DNA of 64,000 nt from Sulfuricurvum sp. (GTDB lineage: Bacteria > Campylobacterota > Campylobacteria > Campylobacterales > Sulfurimonadaceae): assembly GCA_030696775.1 (NCBI GenBank), contig JAUYRN010000031.1:248001-312000 (forward strand), read 5' to 3'. A program made the translations under genes and the position numbers. Position 1 is the first letter of the stretch. Each line of letters begins with the position of its first letter. Shown piece after piece: positions 10,352-20,516 of this stretch. The notes under the pieces are model-generated. The model was not told the DNA's origin. It was given only the letters and a program-made list of their open reading frames with translations, and searched no databases.

Positions 10352-10394
10352 AGGGACATTTGTCCCTGCCAGCAAAACGGATACATTCGTTTTG
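10352..10394. repeat. Two tandem hairpins immediately 3' of pnp
   Basis: AGGGAC-ATTT-GTCCCT followed by CAAAACG-GATACATT-CGTTTTG. Confidence 0.55.
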
Positions 10395-10411
10395 GTGCAT
10401 AACATTAAAAA

Positions 10412-12589
10412 TTATTTAGCTCGCCCTAGTCCTATCTTATTTCCTTTGAATTCGACGATTTCTACCATCAATTCATCCCCCTCTTTAAACACGTCGCTGA
10501 CGCGTTCAACACGCTCATCCGAAATTTTAGAGATGTGCATAAGACCGTCGATACCGCCAGGAAGCTCGATGAATGCTCCAAAGTCAACAATTTTTTTCAC
10601 TTTTCCGTTAACGATATCGCCTACTTTGTATTCAACTTTAGGGGTTGACTCTATTCCGCTTACGATACCCTCGATGTGATCACGTGCGCCTTTGATCCCA
10701 TCACGATTTTTACCTGTAAGCTTAACCGATCCTTTTTTCTTATCGATATCGATAGCAACGTCAAACTTTTCGATAATCTCACGAATAGTTTTGCCCGCTT
10801 GACCGATAATATCACCTATAAAGCTTGGGTCAATATGGAACAACTCAGTACTTGGTAATGTCCCTTCGTTCAGTTCAATACTTTTTTCTGCATTGATCAT
10901 AATATCAATGATATGAGCTCGCGCCTCTTTAGCTTGATAAAGGGCTTCACGTAAAATATCCAATGCTATTCCACCCAGTTTAATGTCCATTTGCATTGCT
11001 GTAATACCAAACTTAGAGCCCGTTACTTTAAAATCCAAATCACCGTCATGGTCTTCCAGTCCCATAATATCGCTCAAAATAGCGTGACGATCTCCCTCTT
11101 GAACCATACCCATTGCAACGCCGGCAATAGGCTCACACACTTCGATATCTCCTGCACGAAGTGCCATGTAGCCACCACATACTGTTGCCATTGAGGATGA
11201 ACCATTGGACTCTAAAATCTCTGATACAAGACGGATCGTTTGACCATTACGTACAGTAGAACCTTCAAGCGCACGTTTTGCAAGATTTCCGTGACCCAAT
11301 TCACGACGGCGAGGCGCTCCTATCGGAGATGGTTCTCCGACACTAAACCCTGGGAAGTTGTAATGAACCATAAAGGCATCATTTTGAGTCCCACTGTCAG
11401 TAAGTCCCTCGTACATTTGAGCATCTTTAGCACCGCCAAGAGTCAATATCACCAATGCTTGCGTTTGTCCGCGAGTGAACAGTGCCGAAGCATGAGCACT
11501 TGGTAAAATATTAGTCTCAATCGTAATAGGGCGAACTTCAGTAAGAGCACGTCCGTCAGCACGTACTTTTTCATCCAAGATCTGAGCACGTACCATCGAG
11601 CGTTTCACCTGCTCAATCGCTTTTTTCAACTCATGCTCATTCCACTCCGGCTTTTCAACCATAATGGTTTTACGGATAGTACGAAGAGCTTTTGAACGCT
11701 CTGTTTTTGCCATTGCAGCGATACCGCGTTTCAAATCATCCGTATGAGTCGAACGTACATATTCAGACATCGTTGCATCGATTTCACTCACAACGTATTT
11801 TAATTCAAACGCAAATTTAGCGAGTGGTTTAAAGGCGTGCTCGTAAGCGGTATTAGCTGTTTTGAGCTCGGCCTGTGCTAACGCCAATACTTCGATCAAC
11901 TCATCTTCTGCCATCGCGTTGCTTTGACGCTTTAATAATGTTTGATTCGTAAGAACAGGATCAATAAAAGGCTCTACGCCGCCCATATCAAGGATCATAA
12001 CCTCATCACTTCCGTTGGCTTGCATCTCGATCATCAGCATATCATCACGACTGCCTGCAAGGTAAAGGTCTAAGGTGCTTTGCTTTAACTGCGATAAAGT
12101 CGGATTGACAATGATTTCTCCATCTATTTTACCAATACGCACAGCACTTACCGAGGTAAAAATATCAATATCAGAAACATATAAAGCTGCTGATGCTGCA
12201 TTAAGAGCCAATACCTGCAAATCGGATTCATTGTCACTGCTCAAAACCAAAATAGAAATTTGAATCGGGTTGGCAAATCCTTTTGGAAATAAAGGGCGTA
12301 ACGAGCGATCTACGATACGAGACGTAAGTGCTTCAAAATCGCTTGGTTTGGTTTCACGTTTGATAAATCCACCCGGAAACTTTCCTGCTGCGTAACTTTT
12401 TTCTAAATATTGCACGGTCAATGGGAGGAAATCTTCATCGACAAAATCAGTCTCATCGACAACTACGGTTGCCAAAATAACTGTATTTCCTGATTTGAGC
12501 CATACCGCTCCATTGGCTTGTGCCGCTACTTGGTTAAGCGCATACGACTCTTCTTTGTTAGTCAGTGCTAATGTAATATCATATTTCAT
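10412..12589 (-). CDS. pnp: Polyribonucleotide nucleotidyltransferase (PNPase)
   Basis: 725 aa with two RNase PH domains, KH and S1 domains (KVEYKVGDIVNGKVKKIVDFGAFIELPGGIDGLMHISKI). Confidence 0.97.
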   Translation of the reverse strand: MKYDITLALTNKEESYALNQVAAQANGAVWLKSGNTVILATVVVDETDFVDEDFLPLTVQYLEKSYAAGKFPGGFIKRETKPSDFEALTSRIVDRSLRPLFPKGFANPIQISILVLSSDNESDLQVLALNAASAALYVSDIDIFTSVSAVRIGKIDGEIIVNPTLSQLKQSTLDLYLAGSRDDMLMIEMQANGSDEVMILDMGGVEPFIDPVLTNQTLLKRQSNAMAEDELIEVLALAQAELKTANTAYEHAFKPLAKFAFELKYVVSEIDATMSEYVRSTHTDDLKRGIAAMAKTERSKALRTIRKTIMVEKPEWNEHELKKAIEQVKRSMVRAQILDEKVRADGRALTEVRPITIETNILPSAHASALFTRGQTQALVILTLGGAKDAQMYEGLTDSGTQNDAFMVHYNFPGFSVGEPSPIGAPRRRELGHGNLAKRALEGSTVRNGQTIRLVSEILESNGSSSMATVCGGYMALRAGDIEVCEPIAGVAMGMVQEGDRHAILSDIMGLEDHDGDLDFKVTGSKFGITAMQMDIKLGGIALDILREALYQAKEARAHIIDIMINAEKSIELNEGTLPSTELFHIDPSFIGDIIGQAGKTIREIIEKFDVAIDIDKKKGSVKLTGKNRDGIKGARDHIEGIVSGIESTPKVEYKVGDIVNGKVKKIVDFGAFIELPGGIDGLMHISKISDERVERVSDVFKEGDELMVEIVEFKGNKIGLGRAK

Positions 12590-12614
12590 GTATTTCCTTA
12601 AAGATTAAAATGTT

Positions 12615-14015
12615 TTATTTTGCTAACGAACTTGCGCCCGATAAATATTTGAGATCGTTGTCGATGAAACGAAGACCTAACCCAAAAAAGAAATTTTGAG
12701 ATGCAGAGTTAAGAAAGTTATCCCATCCTCCGTACAATTCCATGTGCTTTAGTATTTGATAACGTGCCTGTGCTTTTAAATGAGGATTCGTCCCTCGTAT
12801 ATCATTCACCGCATTCCAATCAAAGGCTTCACCTGAAAATTTAATTTTGTCATGATTCATAAAATAATCAACCCCAATACCGCCCGTTGACTCAATAGCA
12901 CCAAAACGAAGTAAAGTGTTATCAAAACGTTTTCCGTATTGCGCAGAAACATAGGTTTTTCCTTCAATATTTTTTCCAGGAGGTCGATTATAAAAATCTG
13001 AGTAATCATCAGTACTGACCAAATCCAGCATATAATAGGTCTCTGGATTAGGGAGATACGTAACTCCTAAATAGGTTTTAGCGTATGCATCTTTCATCAT
13101 ATAGTCTGTATGAATCGCCACTTGAAGTTCGCTTGTGGTAAATGTAGAGAGAAGCGTGTCTACTTTATCAAATGCAATTTCAGCACTTTTGAAAAAAGTA
13201 CCAGCGGAGTCTATAGTCGTTTTTAAACCTGCACGGTTTTCAACTAAAATCGTACTTACATTATCTTCAATCCCGACAAACTTAGTCACGGCCTCTGGAA
13301 GCGTATGTTCCAATGCGCCGCTAATATTATCCATTCGTGTTGATAAAGAATCGATACGCGCCATAATGGCGGGAAGGTCTTTATTGATAGTATTAGCAGT
13401 TTGGGTAAATCCTGCACTCATGGCTCTAAAATTACTAATTGCTGCATGTAATTCCTCACGGTTGTCGATAACGACTCCGTTAAGGTTAACACCAACATCT
13501 CTAAATGCGATAATGGCATCTTGAATGGCTTTACGGTGCTCTTCGTCAAGCGTTGAACGAAAATCATGCATTAGCAATTCAAGCTCTTTAGCCGCAGCAT
13601 TGACCGAATCACTGGTTTGATCGAACGAAGCATACCGCTTTGATTGTTCTAGTCCACCGCCTGCTTTAAGATTTGAAGCAGAATCACCAACTAGAATATT
13701 CAAAACCTTGGACCCCAGTAACGATTCTTGTGCCACAATAACCGATGAATCATCCGGGATTTTAACACCGTCATTAATCATCAAAGCTAGCCGTACGCGC
13801 TTCCCCTCAATCGTAATGTCTTGCACTTCACCAATGACAACACCATTCATTGCCACGTGTGTTTGCTTTTCTATTCCCGAAGCATCTTCGACATACGCTT
13901 CAACAGGATAACCCTTTTGACCCCATTTTCCGAGTGATGTTACTTGTGTTGATAGCAACAAAAGTGCTCCAAGAGCTACTGCCACAAACAATCCGATTTT
14001 TGCTTCTAGTTTCAT
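12615..14015 (-). CDS. MlaD/MCE family protein with C-terminal outer-membrane-like beta region
   Basis: N-terminal TM + MCE domain (VEAYVEDASGIEKQTHVAMNGVVIGEVQDITIEGKRVRLALMINDGVKIPDDSSVIVAQESLLG), long helical region, then Tyr/Gly-rich beta-strand-like C-terminus ending ...FFFGLGLRFIDNDLKYLSG. Confidence 0.85.
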   Translation of the reverse strand: MKLEAKIGLFVAVALGALLLLSTQVTSLGKWGQKGYPVEAYVEDASGIEKQTHVAMNGVVIGEVQDITIEGKRVRLALMINDGVKIPDDSSVIVAQESLLGSKVLNILVGDSASNLKAGGGLEQSKRYASFDQTSDSVNAAAKELELLMHDFRSTLDEEHRKAIQDAIIAFRDVGVNLNGVVIDNREELHAAISNFRAMSAGFTQTANTINKDLPAIMARIDSLSTRMDNISGALEHTLPEAVTKFVGIEDNVSTILVENRAGLKTTIDSAGTFFKSAEIAFDKVDTLLSTFTTSELQVAIHTDYMMKDAYAKTYLGVTYLPNPETYYMLDLVSTDDYSDFYNRPPGKNIEGKTYVSAQYGKRFDNTLLRFGAIESTGGIGVDYFMNHDKIKFSGEAFDWNAVNDIRGTNPHLKAQARYQILKHMELYGGWDNFLNSASQNFFFGLGLRFIDNDLKYLSGASSLAK

Positions 14016-14025
14016 CTTGCCCTCA

Positions 14026-16182
14026 TTAATTTTTGGTAAGTTTATAGTTAAATTCAGATCCGCCTAATGGTTTTAATATAACGGTAATAAAAATATAAGA
14101 ATCATCCACCGAATTACTTCCCGTTGTATTGGTCAAAATCGGTCTACGATTTTGAACAAATTTTAAACCAAAATCCAAACAACGCTGTGTGTATAAAAAT
14201 CCAATTTCACTCCGCTTTAATAAGGCTTCATGATAATCGTATGCGACCTGACCAAAAATTTTAGTATATCGATTGTATTGATACGCCAAATCAGCAGTCC
14301 AATACGATGCGTACTGTGGAATTTTACCAAGCTGATCCGTATAATAATTACTAACGCTCCCGTTTATGATACTGTCATTATAGCGAAGGGTATTTTGTTC
14401 TTTCGTCACACGATCACGGTCATGATTATAGGACGTTTGATTGTAATATGAAATTGCTTTGGTAATTTTCCATTCTAACTCGTTTTGTAACTCTCCATAA
14501 TAGCTTCCCGTATCATCATAACTAAAGGTTTGAGTTAGTCTATCTACGAGCCATTGTTGTCCATCTTCAAACAAAAAATTGTTCAGACCCAATGAAAGAC
14601 CGTCCTTCGGTTCATTTAATGTATAAAATTCACACGGATAGTTGGCAGAACTGCATTGCCCGTGTCGATCTTCATAGTATCCGCTGTAAAGGCGTGTCCC
14701 GGCTTTCGTGTAACTAATATTCGGGGCAATAACATGGGTTATCGTTTCATATGGGCGCACCAACGTTGCCCCCAATGAAAGTGTATGGTCAAGCTGTGCA
14801 TAGTATCCCGATGGGTAATTACTATTATCATCAGGTGTAACAGGTAATGTACTGCTTGCTGTAGTGGTAAGTGGATTACCATAAAAACTAATTGCCCGTG
14901 TCGCTGCATTAGCGGTATAGCTTAAATCTAAATACTCATCAAACAAACTCGTTTGCAATGTCACAGGAATATTAATATCCGCTTGAACTGCTCGCTTACC
15001 ATCAGGACGATAGAAATTACTCGCCTGTGCATCGCCGCTCGCCAAAAGATGATCACCAAAAAAAGTTTCTAAATATCGATGATACTGAAGCGTTGGCAAG
15101 GTTTGAAGCGTTTGCGCATTATCAATCTCTGGATTTAAATATTGGTAGTGCTTAAAATAAGCTCCTGCATAATTATCTTCACTGCTGTAATATCCATTGA
15201 TACGAGAAAAGACTTGGTTGGATGTCACGTTTTGCGTTTGGTCACTTTGTTGTAGATTTAGATAATCAACGTCATTCATCCACTTACCGTTGACATACAA
15301 CCCTGACTCGCCTTCCAGATCAACACCAAACCAATTTTTTAAAAAATCATTATTGCGATAATCAACGGCAAATCCATAATGTTGATCATGCGCCAAATCA
15401 TATTCTTTGGCATAATCCGCTTGCTCTTTAAAATATCCAAGCCTGATAGAACCTTTTGACGAAGCACTATCAACGAAGCGTATATCCGTATAGATTCCAG
15501 AACCGCGTGATGTCCGTATCTGAGGTCGAAAATCCGCATCAAACCAGTTGGTAGGTGCCCAATAAACAGGTTGTTGGTAATAAAACCCTTCAGCACTGGA
15601 AAGTCCAAAAGAAGGCATCAGTAATCCGCTTCGGCGTGTTTTGTCGGTTGGATATCCAAAGTAAGGTAAATACATAACGGGAACATCATCGATGTACAGC
15701 AAGGCATTGTACATATTAACCCACATATTTTCCGTGTTGTAATCTGCACTGCTAAAATGGATTGTCCAAAGAGGATCAGTGGAATTGCAGCCCGATACCA
15801 TTCCATTGACTAAGTCAATATCATTTTGACATCCTGTTGCCTCATCCGTACTCATCCAAACACCTGTGGTGGTATCAAGTGCGTAATAAGGCTTCGAGTA
15901 ACGGGTATCTTCATTCAAATTTAATCGTGAATAGTCACTGATTGCATGATATTGCCCTGCTTTAAATGCGTTAACATGACCAAAAGCCTCAACGACACTG
16001 CTGTTACGATCATAAGTCATTGTTTCGGCACTTAAAATCTGATCTTGATAGACAAGTGTGGGATGGGAAGTTGAATGGACAATTGAACCGTTTACATCCA
16101 CTTGAGAAGCAATAATCTCAATGCGTTCCCCGCCGAGCAATATGCTTGCACTTACGATGCTAAGCAGTAAGATCTTATGCAT
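14026..16182 (-). CDS. lptD: LPS-assembly protein LptD
   Basis: Signal peptide MHKILLLSIVSASILLGG, OstA-like N-terminus and large beta-barrel. Start chosen at 16182 rather than the extended ORF start 16308, because the extension is out-of-frame reading of the upstream RDD gene. Confidence 0.9.
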   Translation of the reverse strand: MHKILLLSIVSASILLGGERIEIIASQVDVNGSIVHSTSHPTLVYQDQILSAETMTYDRNSSVVEAFGHVNAFKAGQYHAISDYSRLNLNEDTRYSKPYYALDTTTGVWMSTDEATGCQNDIDLVNGMVSGCNSTDPLWTIHFSSADYNTENMWVNMYNALLYIDDVPVMYLPYFGYPTDKTRRSGLLMPSFGLSSAEGFYYQQPVYWAPTNWFDADFRPQIRTSRGSGIYTDIRFVDSASSKGSIRLGYFKEQADYAKEYDLAHDQHYGFAVDYRNNDFLKNWFGVDLEGESGLYVNGKWMNDVDYLNLQQSDQTQNVTSNQVFSRINGYYSSEDNYAGAYFKHYQYLNPEIDNAQTLQTLPTLQYHRYLETFFGDHLLASGDAQASNFYRPDGKRAVQADINIPVTLQTSLFDEYLDLSYTANAATRAISFYGNPLTTTASSTLPVTPDDNSNYPSGYYAQLDHTLSLGATLVRPYETITHVIAPNISYTKAGTRLYSGYYEDRHGQCSSANYPCEFYTLNEPKDGLSLGLNNFLFEDGQQWLVDRLTQTFSYDDTGSYYGELQNELEWKITKAISYYNQTSYNHDRDRVTKEQNTLRYNDSIINGSVSNYYTDQLGKIPQYASYWTADLAYQYNRYTKIFGQVAYDYHEALLKRSEIGFLYTQRCLDFGLKFVQNRRPILTNTTGSNSVDDSYIFITVILKPLGGSEFNYKLTKN

Positions 16183-16624
16183 CAATAACCAAAGTTCGCG
16201 CACTAAGATCATGCCATGATCTACGATAAGGATCAAAAAAGGCCCAAGCAAAACCCAGATAAAAAAGAATCTCACTGACAATTCTAAAAACACTCCGATT
16301 AAATGCACTCAAAAAGCCTGGATTTGAAAGTGTTTTGATCTCAACAATTCGTATTTTCATCACGATTTTTCCCAATGTAGCGCCATACTGCATGGTAAAA
16401 AAAGTTTGATAAAGTATTTTGATCATCATGTATTCTAGAATAAAGGTGTTAACGACTTCAATCATTGCTTCTACGCTTGCAGCGGCCGAAATCGAATCCC
16501 ACAAAATAACAAACAAAATGATTGAAAGTAAAAGCTCATCAATTCCAAATGCTGCCACACGAGAACGAATACTTGCAAGCTGAAGCTTTTCTCGTGAAAT
16601 AAGAGTTTCGATTTCGTTATTCAT
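16175..16624 (-). CDS. RDD family membrane protein
   Basis: RSRVAAFGIDELLLSIILFVILW ... YGATLGKIVMKIRIV ... RSWHDLSARTLVID: RDD family motifs. Confidence 0.88.
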   Translation of the reverse strand: MNNEIETLISREKLQLASIRSRVAAFGIDELLLSIILFVILWDSISAAASVEAMIEVVNTFILEYMMIKILYQTFFTMQYGATLGKIVMKIRIVEIKTLSNPGFLSAFNRSVFRIVSEILFYLGFAWAFFDPYRRSWHDLSARTLVIDA

Positions 16625-17892
16625 TAACGCAATGCTTGATACGCGATATCAGTACGAAGTTTTTTACCCGCAAAATGAACTTGCCCACAAAGCATATAAG
16701 CACGGTCTCGTGCTTCTTTAATACTCTCGCCCACACCGACACATACCAGTACTCGTCCACCATTAGCATAGAGTTTTCCGTCTTCTTCACTCACACCTGC
16801 ATAGGCTATATGGGTATTTTGAGCAATCTCATCATGATGAATCTCATCCACCACGATTTCAGCAGGAACTGAGTTGTCAAAAGGATAGTTTTTACTTGCC
16901 ATCACTACACCGACGGCATATTTATCGTGAAACTCGACGTTAAGCGTATCCAGCTGTTTGGTTGCCGCTTTGTAAAACAGTTCACGAGCAGGAGTTTTGA
17001 GTAGTGGCATCAAAATCTCGCACTCCGGATCACCGAAACGAACGTTAAATTCGAGCGTAATAGGCTCACCGTTGACCACCATAATCCCGATAAAAAGAAC
17101 CCCTTCAAAAGGTGCTCCCTCTTGTTGCATTCCTAATAGTGTCGGACGAATTACCCGTTCTTTAACTTTTTCGTAAATAATCTCATCGACGAGCGGTGTC
17201 GGAGCATATGCACCCATACCACCCGTATTTGGACCTTCATCGCCATCTAAAAGACGTTTATGATCTTGCGCGGCAGGGAGGAGAATAAAATCTTTTCCAT
17301 CACAAAGTGCAAACATGGAGAGTTCATAGCCGTCCAAAAATTCTTCGATAATGACGCGCAAACCTGCATCTCCGAATGATTTTCCACTGAGCATTTCCGA
17401 CACGGCTACTTTGGCTTCATCGTGACTCTGTGCAATAATGACACCCTTACCTGCACATAATCCATCGGCTTTAACTACGATAGGAGCTGTAAGGGACTCG
17501 ATAAATTTAAATGCATCACCAATATGAGCCGTTTCAATGTAGCGTGCTGTTGGAATATTGTATTTAGCCAAAAAGTTTTTCATGTAAACTTTTGAACCCT
17601 CAAGCTGTGCAGCGGCTTTGGATGGACCAAAAATGACCAATCCTCGCGCCTTGAAAATATCGACAACGCCATCTGTCAATGGACCTTCAGGACCTACGAT
17701 GGTTAAATCAATCGCATTATCCACTGCAAATTGCGCCAATTTTTCATAATCTTTGATGGCAACGTTTTCACCCAACATCGTCGTAGCACCATTACCGGGA
17801 GCAAAATAAAGATTGGCAACCTCAGGGTCTTGTTTTAATACCCGTCCAATCGAAAATTCACGTCCGCCGCTGCCGATTATCATTATGTTCAT
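16624..17892 (-). CDS. purD: Phosphoribosylamine--glycine ligase
   Basis: [23 protein letters not shown]...; ATP-grasp; ORF track start (17937) probably extended. Confidence 0.96.
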   Translation of the reverse strand: MNIMIIGSGGREFSIGRVLKQDPEVANLYFAPGNGATTMLGENVAIKDYEKLAQFAVDNAIDLTIVGPEGPLTDGVVDIFKARGLVIFGPSKAAAQLEGSKVYMKNFLAKYNIPTARYIETAHIGDAFKFIESLTAPIVVKADGLCAGKGVIIAQSHDEAKVAVSEMLSGKSFGDAGLRVIIEEFLDGYELSMFALCDGKDFILLPAAQDHKRLLDGDEGPNTGGMGAYAPTPLVDEIIYEKVKERVIRPTLLGMQQEGAPFEGVLFIGIMVVNGEPITLEFNVRFGDPECEILMPLLKTPARELFYKAATKQLDTLNVEFHDKYAVGVVMASKNYPFDNSVPAEIVVDEIHHDEIAQNTHIAYAGVSEEDGKLYANGGRVLVCVGVGESIKEARDRAYMLCGQVHFAGKKLRTDIAYQALR

Positions 17893-18007
17893 ATATTGCC
17901 CCAAAAAATAGTTGATTCTCTCATCTAAAAGCCCCAATGGATTTTTAAATAAAGTAAATTTTAAATCTGCTTCGTTAGAAGTCAGCTTCAGTAGCCCAAG
18001 CGGCTAG

Positions 18008-18190
18008 CGTAGATGGAGGGACAAGTTCCTCTATCGACAAATCAAAAGTAAAAGCCCAGGCGGGCGTTTCGCAGTAGCTTTGGTTCTTCAAAGCTGTAAT
18101 TGCGCCACATCGAGCGTCTCTTCCGGCGGCAATCTCTCACGTTTAAACGCTCAAACAAGACCACCGACACACCGAAACGTCTACGGATGT
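18008..18190 (-). ncRNA. Candidate structured RNA upstream of purD (possible epsilonproteobacterial 6S / purD-motif RNA)
   Basis: ~180-nt ORF-poor interval with closing helix CGTAGA(18008-18013)/TCTACG(18180-18185) enclosing hairpins GAGGGAC-AA-GTTCCTC, GCCC-AGGC-GGGC, AGCTTTG-GTTCTT-CAAAGCT and a GAGCGT/ACGCTC helix; TATACA -10-like element on the minus strand at 18198-18203. Confidence 0.55.
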
Positions 18191-18250
18191 GACTAGTTGT
18201 ATATGTAGAACCCTCATATTGCGGTTACTCGCTGCGCCCAGAGTTAATAA

Positions 18251-18919
18251 TTATAACCTCAAAAAGCTTAATTCTTGTGCTTTTTCTACGCAGGATTCTA
18301 CGCTTGTTGTCTCACTAAGAGTTGACTTAATCCCCAATGGCAAAGCATTTTGTGTCGTTTTTCCAATAACTACAATGTCGTACGTAGGTTTAAAAAGATA
18401 TTTTTGCAGAAAACATTCAATACTCGATGGAGAGGTAAAAATCAGCACACCATTATCCTCAAGCTCTTTCTGCTTCATGGCTTCATTGCACGTTGTCTCA
18501 TAGATAATCACCTCATCGATAATCAAACCAGCTTCACGAGCACGTTGCGGCCATGAAGACGCAATCATTTTAGGACGACAGTAGAGCCATTTTCCTTTGT
18601 ATTGTCGCAGCACATTAAAAATAGTTTCACCATATCCAGCTGCACTTTCAATATGTACGGCACCCAGCTGCTTCATCGCCTCTGTCGTTGATTCACCTAC
18701 ACAGACAACCTGAAGTTTTTCCCAATTTACCGAATAATGATTAAGCGCAAGAGCCCCTTGTTTAGACGTAACAATAATCCCATCATAGAGATCAAAATCA
18801 ATATCAGGCGTTAAAAAATGAATGGAGAGAATAGGAATATGAATGACTCCCATCTTCTGATGGGATGAAGTTTTAGAGATGAGATAGATGGGGCGCAAAC
18901 GCGTACCCTTTATTCCCAC
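18251..18919 (-). CDS. hemD: Uroporphyrinogen-III synthase
   Basis: IYLISKT..., [47 protein letters not shown]; overlaps the guaA 3' end by 10 nt. Confidence 0.85.
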   Translation of the reverse strand: MGIKGTRLRPIYLISKTSSHQKMGVIHIPILSIHFLTPDIDFDLYDGIIVTSKQGALALNHYSVNWEKLQVVCVGESTTEAMKQLGAVHIESAAGYGETIFNVLRQYKGKWLYCRPKMIASSWPQRAREAGLIIDEVIIYETTCNEAMKQKELEDNGVLIFTSPSSIECFLQKYLFKPTYDIVVIGKTTQNALPLGIKSTLSETTSVESCVEKAQELSFLRL

Positions 18920-20454
18920 TCGATTGTAGCAGGAGGCTTGGAACTGATATCATAAACAACACGATTGATGCCATTGACTTCATTGATAATACGACGGCTG
19001 ATACGTTCTAGCAGTGTGTGTGGAAGATGAGCAAAAGTCGCTGTCATACCATCGACAGCTTCGACGACACGAACACAGACGGTGTTATCATACGTACGGT
19101 TATCCCCCATAACTCCAACACTTTTGACATTAAGCAGTACTGCAAATGCCTGCCATGTTTTGCTGTAATATCCGCTTGCTTTTAGCTCTTCCAGTAAAAT
19201 CGCATCGGCTTCGCGAAGGATATACAAATCGTCTTTGTTGACTTCACCCATGATGCGAATCCCCAAACCCGGTCCAGGGAACGGATGGCGATTAACCAAA
19301 TAATCAGGAAGTCCAAGCTCAAGCCCGAGTTTACGGACTTCATCTTTGAACAAATCACGTAATGGCTCAATAAGCTCAAAATCCATCCAATCAGGAAGAC
19401 CGCCGACGTTGTGATGCGATTTAATAGTCACAGATGGACCATTGACAGAAACCGATTCGATAACGTCCGGATACAATGTACCCTGTGCCAAGAATTTGAT
19501 GCCATCGTGTTTTTTCGCTTCTTGTTCAAATACTTCGATAAACGTATGTCCGATGATTTTACGCTTCGTCTCAGGATCAGTAACCCCTACGAGCTTGCCC
19601 AAAAAATTCTCTGATGCATCGGCAACGACGAGAGGAACTTTGAGGTGAACTTTAAAGATGTTTTCGACTGATTCACGTTCACCTTTACGCAAAAGACCAT
19701 TATCAACAAATACAGGAATCAACTGATTACCGATTGCTTCGTACAAAAGTGCCGCAACAACAGAGGAATCAACACCGCCACTAAGAGCACAAAGGACTTT
19801 CCCCTCACCCACTTGCGCACGAATTTTGACAATTTGTTCTTTGAGAAAATGACCCATATCCCATTTGTCCGTAATACCGCAAATGGTACGGGCAAAGTTG
19901 CGGAGCATCAAATATCCCTCTTCAGAGTGGTTCACTTCGGGGTGATACTGCATTGCATATACTTGTCGCGCTTCATCAGCGATAGCAGCATACGGAGAAT
20001 TTGGTGAATAGGCAATAGGAACAAAGCCTTCAGGTAGAACATCCACTTTATCCGAATGGCTCATCCATACAGCACGTTCATCTTCACAATGTGCAAACAA
20101 GGGTGACTGTTGTGTCATGTCTATCGTAAGCTCAGCTTTACCGTATTCATGATGATCACTTCGAATCACTGAACCGCCAAAATCGACAGCAATACGCTGC
20201 ATCCCATAACAAATACCCAAAACAGGAATACCAAGAGCATAAACACCTTGATCAACGGTATAGGCATCTTTATTATAAACCGATGAAGGACCACCGCTAA
20301 GGATGATACCTTTTGGATTTTTTGCTTTAATTACATCGATTTTTGTGTGATACGGAAGAACTTCACAATAAACTTTGTCTTCGCGCAAACGGCGAGCAAT
20401 AAGCTGAGTGTACTGGGAACCAAAATCGAGTACGATAATATTGACATCTTTCAC
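18910..20454 (-). CDS. guaA: GMP synthase (glutamine-hydrolysing)
   Basis: [59 protein letters not shown]-terminal KPPATIEWE. Confidence 0.98.
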   Translation of the reverse strand: MKDVNIIVLDFGSQYTQLIARRLREDKVYCEVLPYHTKIDVIKAKNPKGIILSGGPSSVYNKDAYTVDQGVYALGIPVLGICYGMQRIAVDFGGSVIRSDHHEYGKAELTIDMTQQSPLFAHCEDERAVWMSHSDKVDVLPEGFVPIAYSPNSPYAAIADEARQVYAMQYHPEVNHSEEGYLMLRNFARTICGITDKWDMGHFLKEQIVKIRAQVGEGKVLCALSGGVDSSVVAALLYEAIGNQLIPVFVDNGLLRKGERESVENIFKVHLKVPLVVADASENFLGKLVGVTDPETKRKIIGHTFIEVFEQEAKKHDGIKFLAQGTLYPDVIESVSVNGPSVTIKSHHNVGGLPDWMDFELIEPLRDLFKDEVRKLGLELGLPDYLVNRHPFPGPGLGIRIMGEVNKDDLYILREADAILLEELKASGYYSKTWQAFAVLLNVKSVGVMGDNRTYDNTVCVRVVEAVDGMTATFAHLPHTLLERISRRIINEVNGINRVVYDISSKPPATIEWE

Positions 20455-20516
20455 GAATAAGCCTTTGGGTGCAAGATTTGAATAAATTTAAGTATGCAAT
20501 AGTATTCTAATCTTGT

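Noticed and set aside
14026-16308. Extended LptD start at 16308
   Set aside because: N-terminal 42 aa would overlap the RDD gene out of frame; a standard signal peptide begins at 16182.
17941-18250. tmRNA, RNase P RNA or SRP RNA in the purD-hemD gap
   Set aside because: No tag-peptide ORF or tRNA-like ends, no RNase P conserved GAGGAAAGTCC box, and no SRP GTCCGGAAGGAAGCAGCC signature; also only ~180 nt.
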